A stretch of DNA of 15,477 nucleotides from Gammaproteobacteria bacterium (GTDB taxonomy: Bacteria > Pseudomonadota > Gammaproteobacteria > Pseudomonadales > Azotimanducaceae), in contig JAUILW010000027.1 of NCBI GenBank assembly GCA_030432795.1, positions 1-15,477 on the forward strand, read 5' to 3'. The notes under the pieces were generated by a model. It saw nothing but the letters and a program-made list of their open reading frames with translations, did no database searches and was not told the DNA's origin. Position numbers and translations under genes: made by a program. Positions 1 through 6,238 of this stretch are shown here, in pieces (the stretch's first letter is position 1; each line of letters starts with the position of its first letter).

Positions 1-366
1 CCGTATCTGCTCGTGCAGGTAGATGGGCCCGATGTCGTTGTACCTCAGGATTTCGTAGAAGACGGGCGTATCGTGCTCAATGTATCGCCCGCTGCCGTCC
101 GCTCCCTTGCGTTGGAGAATGATGTGGTGTCGTTCTCCGGCAGGTTCAGCGGTCAGGCGTTCAATGTGGTTGTGCCCATGCGTGCCATCGCCGCGATTTA
201 CGCTAAGGAGTCCGGCGAAGGCATGATGTTCGAGCCGGAGTATGCGTCTGGTGCTCAAACCGAGCAGCCGTCGGAATCAAAGTCCGAGGAAGCAGCGGGA
301 GCGACTGGTAATCAGCGCAGCACGGAGAACAAAGAGCGCCCTGCGCACCTCAAAGTCATCAAGTAG
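1..366 (+). CDS. sspB: SspB, ClpXP protease specificity-enhancing factor (5' end cut off)
   Basis: SspB is a cytosolic adaptor that binds ssrA-tagged and some other proteins and delivers them to the ClpXP protease. The frame is open from the first base, so the gene starts outside the window; 121 residues are visible. The sequence PYLL...VDGPDVVVPQDFVEDGRIVLNV, then LENDVVSFSGRF, then AIYAKESGEGMMFEPE, follows the folded substrate-binding domain of E. coli SspB. After it comes a low-complexity, acidic, Ser/Glu/Gln-rich linker (about visible residues 80-110), and the protein ends in RPAHLKVIK. This agrees with the short C-terminal ClpX-binding tail of the family (RPALRVVK in E. coli), so both functional ends of the adaptor seem intact. 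In related genomes sspA usually lies just upstream, which would be off the left edge. The gene converges on dolP. Confidence 0.93.
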   Translation, partial: PYLLVQVDGPDVVVPQDFVEDGRIVLNVSPAAVRSLALENDVVSFSGRFSGQAFNVVVPMRAIAAIYAKESGEGMMFEPEYASGAQTEQPSESKSEEAAGATGNQRSTENKERPAHLKVIK

Positions 367-377
367 AAATCGCCTGA

Positions 378-417
378 GGGCGTACAGCGCGGGTCTGGGT
401 TGCTTTGCTGTACGCCC
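378..417. terminator. Hairpin between convergent sspB and dolP, possible bidirectional terminator
   Basis: GGGCGTACAGC (378-388) and GCTGTACGCCC (407-417) form a perfect 11-bp inverted repeat with an 18-nt loop, 12 bp after the sspB stop. A second small hairpin, CGGGG/CCCCG (422-426 and 431-435, 4-nt loop), lies between it and the dolP stop. The position between two converging genes fits a shared terminator. Neither arm is followed by a clear T run on either strand, so it is not a textbook intrinsic terminator; it may instead protect 3' ends. Confidence 0.4.
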
Positions 418-437
418 GGGTCGGGGGCATCCCCGGC

Positions 438-1052
438 TTAGGAAGCGTCTGGCAGTTCAGCCGGCTCCTGCGCGATGGCCGGCTCGTCGATGTACTCGAA
501 CACTTTGACTATCTTCTGCACGCCATAGACGGTTCTTGCGATGTCCACGGCTGTGTCCGCTTCGCTGCGCGGTAACATACCCATCAGATATACCACGCCG
601 TTCTCGGTCACGACCTTCACCTTGCTGCCATACACCTCCTTAGAGGCGATGAGCTTGGTCTTTACCTTGCTGGAGAGCCACGAGTCGTTGGTGCGAGCGG
701 GATAGGAGATGGGGCCGCCGATATCCAGCTCGTTGTGTACCTGCCGTACCTTCTGCATGCCCTGAGCAACCACCGTGGCCTGTGCTTTCAGCTCCGGCGT
801 AGGCACCTGGCCGAGGAGTAGGATAAGGCCGTTGTAGCTAACCACGTCGATATTCGAGCCTTCGTAGTCAGCGCTGGACGAGCGAATTTTGCGCTCTACG
901 ATGGACTCGAGCATCTCGTCGTCTATGACCGTGCCTGGTGTTCGGGTGCGCGGATTGTCGGAGAAGAAGCAGCCAGCGAGGCTTGCGCAAAGCAAAACAC
1001 AGAGCAGAAATCTGCCGTAGTTACGAAGCCGAGGGGTCAATTGTGAAGGCAT
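438..1052 (-). CDS. dolP: DolP (YraP)-like outer-membrane lipoprotein with two BON domains
   Basis: DolP is a lipoprotein on the inner face of the outer membrane that supports envelope integrity and, in E. coli, associates with the BAM complex and division sites. The 204-residue product has a signal peptide with a hydrophobic core at about residues 15-25 and a lipobox L25-A26-G27 before Cys28. Residue +2 is Phe, not Asp, which predicts outer-membrane sorting. Two BON domains follow, about residues 44-112 (ending in VRQVHNEL) and 123-191 (SSKVKTKLIAS, VVYLMGML, VQKIVKVFEYI). Length is close to the E. coli protein (191). The ATG at 1052 lies 32 nt inside the 3' end of yraN, so it is the last gene of the lpoA-yraN-dolP operon. 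The diaA gene that usually precedes dolP is absent here. Confidence 0.93.
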   Translation of the reverse strand: MPSQLTPRLRNYGRFLLCVLLCASLAGCFFSDNPRTRTPGTVIDDEMLESIVERKIRSSSADYEGSNIDVVSYNGLILLLGQVPTPELKAQATVVAQGMQKVRQVHNELDIGGPISYPARTNDSWLSSKVKTKLIASKEVYGSKVKVVTENGVVYLMGMLPRSEADTAVDIARTVYGVQKIVKVFEYIDEPAIAQEPAELPDAS

Positions 1053-1407
1053 TTCTGATCCATCTGATAGTTGGCACTAGATGGGGCGCATAGTCTCGCA
1101 ATCCGAAAGACAACACGTCAAATCGTATTTGATGAAATGTGTAGGACGGGTGACGCTTGATGAAGTGTGTGGTGGTGCGGGCGATGCGCTGTTGTTTGGT
1201 GGCATCGACACTTTCGAGCCCGGTCACGCGCGCGCCTCTGCCGCGCAGCCTTACCTCGATGATGGCCAGCACGTCACGGCGCTGTGCGATGAGGTCGATT
1301 TCTCCCGCGGCGCAGGCATAGTTACGTTTCAACAACCGATAGCCGTGTAGCGCCACCACAACGGCAGCGCAGACCTCAGCGGCCCGTCCCTTTAAATGCC
1401 GGTGCAT
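1021..1407 (-). CDS. yraN: YraN / UPF0102 family nuclease-like protein
   Basis: This is a small protein of the UPF0102 family, which has an endonuclease-like fold but no settled function. From the chosen ATG it has 128 residues, typical for the family. Family marks are LKGRAAE near the N-terminus, GYRLLKRNYACAAGEIDLIA (G35-E36-I37-D38), IIEVR (E51-V52-R53, the site of the usual E-V-K/R), the LESVD...KQQRI helix, and RFDVLSF near the end. The E36, D38 and E51 pattern resembles the restriction-enzyme-like active site. The frame stays open to an ATG at 1473, but those extra 22 residues do not look like the family, so the ATG at 1407 is preferred; it lies inside lpoA (32-nt overlap). No strong Shine-Dalgarno is seen, suggesting coupling to lpoA translation. 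Confidence 0.88.
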   Translation of the reverse strand: MHRHLKGRAAEVCAAVVVALHGYRLLKRNYACAAGEIDLIAQRRDVLAIIEVRLRGRGARVTGLESVDATKQQRIARTTTHFIKRHPSYTFHQIRFDVLSFGLRDYAPHLVPTIRWIRNAFTIDPSAS

Positions 1408-3181
1408 CGGGTGTCGGCCGCAGTACCCCTGCAGCGATGGATCCCCAGGTCTGCTCTCGCATGACCAGGCCATTGCCGTCGATGCTCAGCGTACCGGTCT
1501 GGCCTCGGAGGCGGCTGCCGGTGCCGCGCATGACTGGGTACCTGTCGGCGATGACGTAGGCATCGGCCCCAAGCGCGTACAGCGACGCGGCGCTCTCTGG
1601 CGTCAGAGCGTAAGCGGCAGCCAGGGCGGCGCCATGCTCGTCGGGGGCTATGAGCATTGGCAGGTCGGTGACATGGAAACCATTCAGAGCGGCGAGGTTG
1701 CGATTGCCGCGAAGCGCCTGGGAGCTCGCGTACACAGGCAGATCGTCTGCAAAGTGGTAGCGCAGTGCCGGTGCCAGAGCCTGGGCCTGTACGCTGTCGA
1801 CGAAAGCCGCCACGGCGTGAAGGTCGTTGCGGGCTCTAGGACCAAATTCCACAGGCTCGCCGAGCACCTGCTCGAGCAGGGTATGGCGCCGTATGCTGGC
1901 GCTCACCAGCATGGCATCGCCGATGGCCTGGGTCATCTGCGTCGCGTCACCCGCGGGCGCTACCGGTAGAAACTCGAACGGGAAGGCTTGCAGGACCGTT
2001 TCGGCGCGTTGCGCCCAGGCAGCGTTCTGCGCGATTACCGCCAGTACGCGCGTGTGGCCGTCGGCCGCCAGGCGGCGCGCCACATCTGAAGCTTCGTCCT
2101 CAATCGCCAGGGAGAATTGGATGAGATCGGCGGCCTCGCCGCTCGGTTGAAGGCTATCCGACGCTGTTTGCGTTGCGTTGGTGCGATTCAAGGCAATGAC
2201 CGGGACATCGCGTACCAGATCGGCGAGCGCTTGCGCGTTGGCGCGTGTGAGCGGACCGATGATGCGCTCGGCGCCGCCAGCCAGTGCCCGCTCGTAAACC
2301 TCACCGATGGGAGCGCTGGACGTATCGTGAAAGGCCAGCTGGGGTTTGACGTCGGCAGTGTTCGCCAGGTGTGCAGCGATCAGACCGTCGCGCACGGCCT
2401 GGCCGGCGGCGGCCAGCGGGCCGTCCAGCGGCAGCAGGACACCGATGCGCCGCGGCGTTGCCCAGGGCTCGGCAAGGTAGCGCAACCCCGCTGGCAGCGC
2501 GCGGCTTGCTGGATGGTTGGGAAAGGTTCGTTGCCAATCCACAAACTTCTGCTGCTGTACGAGAACCGGGTCGGGCATGGCTGTGATGTCGAGCAGCGCC
2601 CACCAGCCTCGTGCGGTTTCGTTTGCAGCGCCTGCCGTGCTGACCTGGCCCGCGCGGGAGGCGTCCACCAGATGTTGCCAGATGCGTGGGTTGAGGGCTT
2701 CGGGTTCTGCGGTCCACACCGCGGCGCGCATGGTCTCTTCTGCGGCGCAGGCGAAGTCGGCAGCTGCCGTGCAGAGCTGTGCCCGTACCAGCGCTGCCTC
2801 GCCGGGCTCGAAGTTGGTCTCATGCAGGTAGGTCTGCGCGCGGTCGATGTCACCAACTGCCAGGGCCAGCAGTACCTGCAACTGGGCATACCGGCGCTTG
2901 CCCGCAAGGTCGAGCAGGCCTGGATCCACGGCGCCCAATGCACTTTCCGCGTCCGTCGGGCGCGCATCCTGCCAATGCAGGTCCGCTGCGCGCAGGTAGG
3001 TTCTGGCGGCGGCGCTGCCCGACTGGCTCCCGGCGGCCGCCAGCAATTCCTCGGCGGATTGCGGCTCGGACTGCACGACGACGGGTTTTGGCCGCACGGC
3101 GGGTTGGGGGGCGGCGCAGGCGCCGATCAGGCAAACTGCGGCCAGGTAAAACACGGTGCGCAAGGTTGAGCTGCGGGTCAT
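1376..3181 (-). CDS. lpoA: LpoA, lipoprotein activator of penicillin-binding protein 1A
   Basis: LpoA is an outer-membrane lipoprotein that spans the periplasm and stimulates the bifunctional peptidoglycan synthase PBP1A. The product has 601 residues, shorter than in E. coli (678). A signal peptide with R3 and R8 and a hydrophobic core (about 10-20) ends in the lipobox L18-I19-G20-A21 before Cys22. Residues about 40-235 are Ala-rich and helical, as in the TPR-like N-terminal domain. A periplasmic-binding-protein-like domain runs from about 245 (RRIGVLLPLDGPLAAAGQAV) to near 590, with RIIGPLTRANAQAL and VPVIALN typical of it. The frame is open a further 240 codons upstream, but that stretch is antisense to rsmI and the signal peptide fixes the start at 3181. 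This ATG overlaps that of divergent rsmI. It heads the operon with yraN and dolP. Confidence 0.93.
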   Translation of the reverse strand: MTRSSTLRTVFYLAAVCLIGACAAPQPAVRPKPVVVQSEPQSAEELLAAAGSQSGSAAARTYLRAADLHWQDARPTDAESALGAVDPGLLDLAGKRRYAQLQVLLALAVGDIDRAQTYLHETNFEPGEAALVRAQLCTAAADFACAAEETMRAAVWTAEPEALNPRIWQHLVDASRAGQVSTAGAANETARGWWALLDITAMPDPVLVQQQKFVDWQRTFPNHPASRALPAGLRYLAEPWATPRRIGVLLPLDGPLAAAGQAVRDGLIAAHLANTADVKPQLAFHDTSSAPIGEVYERALAGGAERIIGPLTRANAQALADLVRDVPVIALNRTNATQTASDSLQPSGEAADLIQFSLAIEDEASDVARRLAADGHTRVLAVIAQNAAWAQRAETVLQAFPFEFLPVAPAGDATQMTQAIGDAMLVSASIRRHTLLEQVLGEPVEFGPRARNDLHAVAAFVDSVQAQALAPALRYHFADDLPVYASSQALRGNRNLAALNGFHVTDLPMLIAPDEHGAALAAAYALTPESAASLYALGADAYVIADRYPVMRGTGSRLRGQTGTLSIDGNGLVMREQTWGSIAAGVLRPTPDAPAFKGTGR

Positions 3182-4016
3182 GACAGATGAATCGAAAACC
3201 TCTGGTCGCCTTTTCGTGGTTGCCACGCCTATTGGAAACCTGGACGACATCACGTTGCGAGCCGTCAATGTCCTCAAAAGCGTTGCGACAATCGCGGCGG
3301 AGGATACCAGACACACGCGCACCCTGTTGCAGCACCTGGGTATCGAACCGCCACGGCTTATAAGCCTGCATGAGCACAACGAAACCGCGATGACAGCCCG
3401 AGTGCTGGAGCTGCTGGCAGAGGGAGATGTGGCGCTGGTCTCGGATGCCGGTACACCGCTGGTGTGTGATCCCGGGTTCGCGCTGGTGCGGGCGGTTTGG
3501 GAAGCGGGTGGCGTAGTGGTACCCATCCCTGGGCCGTCTTCCGTCCTCACGGTGCTGAGTGCCTCACCACTGCCGCCCACAGACTTCACTTTCGCCGGGT
3601 TCCTGCCGAGCAAAGCCGCGGCGTTGCGCAAGCGGCTGGAAGCGTTTGCCGGGTTTCCGGGTGCGGTGGTCTTTTTTGAAGCTCCACACCGCATCGTCGC
3701 GACGCTGGAGATGTTGGAGGAGGTGTATCCGGCCCGACGGCTGCTCGTCGGTCGGGAACTCACGAAGATGCATGAAACCCTGCTGGTCGGCACGGCTTGC
3801 GAGCTGTTGCCCCAGGTGCGTGCCGAACACCGGGGAGAGTTCGTCCTGGTACTCGAGGGTGGCGACGGTGCCGGATCGCTGGCCGGCGAGGCGGTGCTCA
3901 AGGAGCTTGCCGGGTTGCTACCGCCCCGTCAGGTGGCGCGAATTACGGCACGGCTTGCCGGTGGCGACAGCCGCAGCTGGTATGAACGGCTGGTGAGCGG
4001 TGAGGCGGACACGTAA
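3180..4016 (+). CDS. rsmI: RsmI, 16S rRNA (cytidine-1402-2'-O)-methyltransferase
   Basis: RsmI uses S-adenosylmethionine to methylate the ribose 2'-O of C1402 in the decoding centre of 16S rRNA; RsmH, encoded further right, methylates the N4 of the same base. The 278-residue product (286 in E. coli) has the tetrapyrrole-methylase fold: VVATPIGNLDDIT (13-25), AAEDTRHT (39-46), LVSDAGTPLVCDPG (86-99), PIPGPSS (115-121), FAGFLPSK (138-145), FFEAPHR (165-171) and GRELTKMHET (191-200). The ATG at 3180 places the conserved core at residue 11, as in the family. An in-frame GTG at 3156 with an AGG about 9 nt upstream is a possible alternative start that would add eight residues and overlap lpoA by 26 nt. 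The stop codon TAA lies in the probable -10 box of rnpB. Confidence 0.95.
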   Translation: MTDESKTSGRLFVVATPIGNLDDITLRAVNVLKSVATIAAEDTRHTRTLLQHLGIEPPRLISLHEHNETAMTARVLELLAEGDVALVSDAGTPLVCDPGFALVRAVWEAGGVVVPIPGPSSVLTVLSASPLPPTDFTFAGFLPSKAAALRKRLEAFAGFPGAVVFFEAPHRIVATLEMLEEVYPARRLLVGRELTKMHETLLVGTACELLPQVRAEHRGEFVLVLEGGDGAGSLAGEAVLKELAGLLPPRQVARITARLAGGDSRSWYERLVSGEADT

Positions 4017-4019
4017 CAT
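3991..4019 (+). promoter_or_regulatory. Probable rnpB promoter within the end of rsmI
   Basis: TAACAT at 4014-4019 is a fair -10 hexamer (4 of 6 matches to TATAAT) and TGGTGA at 3991-3996, 17 bp upstream, is a weak -35. Transcription would start about 7 nt after the -10, which is exactly where the 5' strand of RNase P helix P1 begins (4026). This agreement with the RNA end is the main support. The TAA of the -10 is also the rsmI stop codon. Confidence 0.45.
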
Positions 4020-4023
4020 ACGC

Positions 4024-4377
<354 letters not shown>

Positions 4378-4503
4378 CTTTCTGTCCGCCGTGGGTTTAT
4401 CGCTGTTTATGGCGAATTGGGGCGAAAGCGAGGTGGTTTTATTCGATCTCCGTCTATCCGTTCAAAATCCCTTATTTTTCCAGCGGTTAGGCCCAAAGAG
4501 CTG

Positions 4504-4531
4504 TTGATTTAGGTGAAATGAAGCCTATAGT
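4504..4531 (+). promoter_or_regulatory. Sigma70-type promoter of the dcw operon (Pmra)
   Basis: TTGATT (4504-4509) and TATAGT (4526-4531) are separated by 16 bp and match the -35 (TTGACA) and -10 (TATAAT) consensus at 4 of 6 and 5 of 6 positions. Start of transcription would be near 4538, giving a leader of about 65 nt before the mraZ GTG. An A/T-rich tract (about 4464-4480, AAAATCCCTTATTTTTCC) lies upstream and could act as an UP-like element. Because every later junction in the cluster overlaps, this is the only intergenic promoter seen for mraZ to ftsA. Confidence 0.7.
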
Positions 4532-4540
4532 GGGCTTCTT

Positions 4541-4565
4541 TGGGATTTGGTGGGAAATCGTGGGT
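4541..4565 (+). promoter_or_regulatory. Predicted MraZ operator: three TGGG repeats at 10-bp spacing
   Basis: TGGGA (4541), TGGGA (4551) and TGGGT (4561) are direct repeats with exactly 5-bp spacers; the last two extend to GTGGG. A degenerate fourth copy, CTGGT, sits at 4571. Known MraZ binding sites in E. coli are three TGGGN repeats separated by 5 nt close to its own promoter, and this array has the same form and place. It begins only a few bases after the predicted transcription start, so bound MraZ would block initiation or clearance. Autorepression of the operon is an inference from this match. Confidence 0.8.
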
Positions 4566-4602
4566 TGCTCCTGGTGTTACCGGCGCGTCCCGCATCAATA
4601 AC

Positions 4603-5061
4603 GTGTTCCGTGGTATCAACAGCGTCAAGCTCGACGACAAGGGCAGGCTCGCTCTACCCATGCGGTTTCGTGAGGCTGTGGTGGCAGCCTGCGCTGGGAA
4701 CATGGTGGTCACCATCGACGCTTCGGACGCCTGCCTGCTGCTCTACCCGTTGAGTGAGTGGGAGGTGGTGCAACGGCACCTCGAGGAACTTGCCAACGTC
4801 GGCGCCGCGGCGCGCACTATGCAACGTCTGCTCATTGGTCATGCCACGGATCTCGCCCTCGATGGCAACGGCCGGGTGCGATTGCCTTTGTTGCTGCGTG
4901 CGCATGCGGCACTCGACAAAGAGATCACGCTGGTAGGCCAGGGCAACAAGATCGAGATCTGGTCTGATGTTGCCTGGGCTGCGGGCATGTCCCGCTGGGT
5001 GGGTTCCGAAGCGGTTCGCACCCTTGCCGAGGGCGAGACGCTTGCGGATCTTCGGCTTTGA
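4603..5061 (+). CDS. mraZ: MraZ, transcriptional regulator of the dcw cluster
   Basis: MraZ is a DNA-binding protein with two AbrB/SpoVT-type half-domains that forms a ring-shaped oligomer and represses its own operon in E. coli. The first half-domain shows FRGINSVKLDDKGRLALP (2-19) and the second LALDGNGRVRLP (84-95), each with the DxxGR core; CLLLYPLSEWE (44-54) and RLLIGHATD (75-83) are also family marks. The GTG start at 4603 gives 152 residues, the same as E. coli, and begins at the conserved FRG. The frame is open to a TTG at 4540, but that lies in the operator and adds 21 non-conserved residues. No Shine-Dalgarno is visible before the GTG. The stop overlaps the rsmH TTG start by 4 nt. 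Confidence 0.95.
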   Translation: MFRGINSVKLDDKGRLALPMRFREAVVAACAGNMVVTIDASDACLLLYPLSEWEVVQRHLEELANVGAAARTMQRLLIGHATDLALDGNGRVRLPLLLRAHAALDKEITLVGQGNKIEIWSDVAWAAGMSRWVGSEAVRTLAEGETLADLRL

Positions 5062-5972
5062 GCGGCCATGTGCCGGTGCTGCTGGAGGAGGCCGTTCGCT
5101 TGCTGGTAGAAGCAAGCGCACCAGCTCCGCGCCTGTGGCTCGATGGGACGTTCGGCCGGGGTGGGCACGCCCGGGCACTGTTGGCGCTGATGGCGGCCGA
5201 GGATCGGCTGGTGGTCATCGATCGCGATCCGCAGGCCATCGCCGCGGCGCAGCAACTGGCTAACGAGGATAGCCGCGTCATCGTACTGCACGGTGAGTGG
5301 AACGATGTGGTTGAAAGCCTGCCGGCAGATGCACTCGCGGGAGTGCTGCTGGACCTCGGTGTTTCATCGCCGCAGCTCGATGATGCCGAACGCGGTTTCA
5401 GCTTCGCTGCCGACGGCCCGCTGGACATGCGCATGAACCCGCAGGCCGGCCAATCCGCTTCCGAATGGCTGAACCAGGCCCAGGAGCAGGAAATCTCTCG
5501 CGTCATCTGGGAGTACGGCGAAGAGCGCTTTGCCCGGCGCATTGCTCGCAGCATCGTCGAATCGCGTCCATTGCACCGCACCGGCGAGCTGCGTGCCGCG
5601 GTGTTGCGCGCGCTGCCTGCCCGCGACAAAGGCAAGCACGACGCTACGCGGACTTTTCAGGCCGTGCGGATTCATGTCAACAACGAACTGGCGGTTATCG
5701 AATCGGTGTTGCCGAAACTCTTCGCACGGCTGGCTCCTGGCGGGCGCATGGTGGTCATCTCCTTCCACTCGCTCGAAGACCGGTTGGTGAAGCGCTTCTT
5801 TCGCGAATGTGCCAGCCCGCCAAGTGTTCCCCGTTCGGTTCCTGTTCGGGCTGATAGCACGCCGGCTGCCGCGCGCCTCGTGGTGCGTTCTGTTACGGCA
5901 GGCGCGAAGGAGGTCGCTGCCAATCCGCGTTCGCGCAGCGCCCGACTACGCGCGCTGGAGCGTTGCGCATGA
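5058..5972 (+). CDS. rsmH: RsmH (MraW), 16S rRNA (cytosine-1402-N4)-methyltransferase
   Basis: RsmH methylates N4 of C1402 in 16S rRNA using S-adenosylmethionine. The 304-residue product (313 in E. coli) carries HVPVLLEEAV (4-13), the SAM-binding DGTFGRGGHA (29-38), VIDRDPQAI (53-61), LLDLGVSSPQLDDAERGFSF (97-116), PLDMRMNP (121-128), YGEERFARRIAR (153-164), KHDATRTFQAVRI (193-205), ISFHSLEDRLVK (234-245) and NPRSRSARLRA near the end. The start is a TTG at 5058 that shares TG with the mraZ stop (TTGA); it keeps the conserved His before PVLL. A GTG at 5070 is the alternative but would lose that His. A weak GGAT lies about 9 nt upstream, so translation is probably coupled to mraZ. It overlaps ftsL by 4 nt. 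Confidence 0.95.
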   Translation: MSGHVPVLLEEAVRLLVEASAPAPRLWLDGTFGRGGHARALLALMAAEDRLVVIDRDPQAIAAAQQLANEDSRVIVLHGEWNDVVESLPADALAGVLLDLGVSSPQLDDAERGFSFAADGPLDMRMNPQAGQSASEWLNQAQEQEISRVIWEYGEERFARRIARSIVESRPLHRTGELRAAVLRALPARDKGKHDATRTFQAVRIHVNNELAVIESVLPKLFARLAPGGRMVVISFHSLEDRLVKRFFRECASPPSVPRSVPVRADSTPAAARLVVRSVTAGAKEVAANPRSRSARLRALERCA

Positions 5973-6238
5973 GCGGCTGGGGGCAGATCGGTCTTTGCCT
6001 GTTGCTGCTGGCGGCGCTCGCCTGGTCGAGCGCGCTGGCGGTGCGCAAGCTGCATGAACAGCGCAGCCTCTACGGAGAGCTGCAGGTTGTGCAGTCGCAT
6101 CACGATGCACTGGTCACCGAGCAATCGAGACTGCTGCTGGAGCGTGGCGCCATTGCTTCCTACCAGAACATCGAACGTGTGGCGCTGGAAGAACTCAACA
6201 TGCGGTTTCCGCATAGCGTCGAGTTCATCCGCCGATGA
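5969..6238 (+). CDS. ftsL: FtsL, bitopic cell division protein
   Basis: FtsL is a small single-pass membrane protein that forms a coiled-coil complex with FtsB and FtsQ and helps activate FtsW-FtsI at the septum. The 89-residue product has a short cytoplasmic end, one membrane segment (about 6-25, LCLLLLAALAWSSALAV region) and a periplasmic helix with heptad-like hydrophobics (about 27-62), then ASYQNIERVALEELNMRFP (63-81), which matches the C-terminal part of the family. Sequence is poorly conserved in this family, so the identity rests equally on place between rsmH and ftsI and on size. ATG at 5969 overlaps the rsmH stop (ATGA) and has GGAG 8 nt upstream. It ends 4 nt inside ftsI. Confidence 0.9.
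   Translation: MSGWGQIGLCLLLLAALAWSSALAVRKLHEQRSLYGELQVVQSHHDALVTEQSRLLLERGAIASYQNIERVALEELNMRFPHSVEFIRR

Larger units (their letters stand above)
4378..4602. other. Non-coding leader region between rnpB and mraZ
   Basis: This 225-bp stretch is the longest non-coding DNA outside the RNA gene and is visibly richer in A and T than its surroundings, mainly at 4395-4550. Its last 100 bp hold the dcw promoter and the TGGG repeats. The first 120 bp show no convincing gene or hairpin with a T run that would end rnpB. A short open frame at 4307-4507 begins inside the RNase P RNA and has no coding look. Confidence 0.6.

Noticed and set aside
2117..3169. A 350-codon open frame on the plus strand across lpoA
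   Set aside because: It is Gly/Ala/Arg-rich low-complexity shadow coding opposite a well-recognised gene, as expected in high-GC DNA.
3182..3901. A 240-codon in-frame N-terminal extension of lpoA on the minus strand
   Set aside because: It is fully antisense to rsmI, is Ser/Arg/Thr-rich with no domain, and would bury the lipoprotein signal peptide that clearly starts at 3181.
4521..4537. Stem AAGCCTA/TGGGCTT followed by CTTT as an rnpB terminator
   Set aside because: It is short with a 3-nt loop and a G-T pair, and it overlaps a much better -10 box; a promoter is the simpler reading.
4540..4602. TTG start for mraZ at 4540
   Set aside because: It sits inside the operator close to the transcription start, has no ribosome site, and adds residues not found in MraZ.
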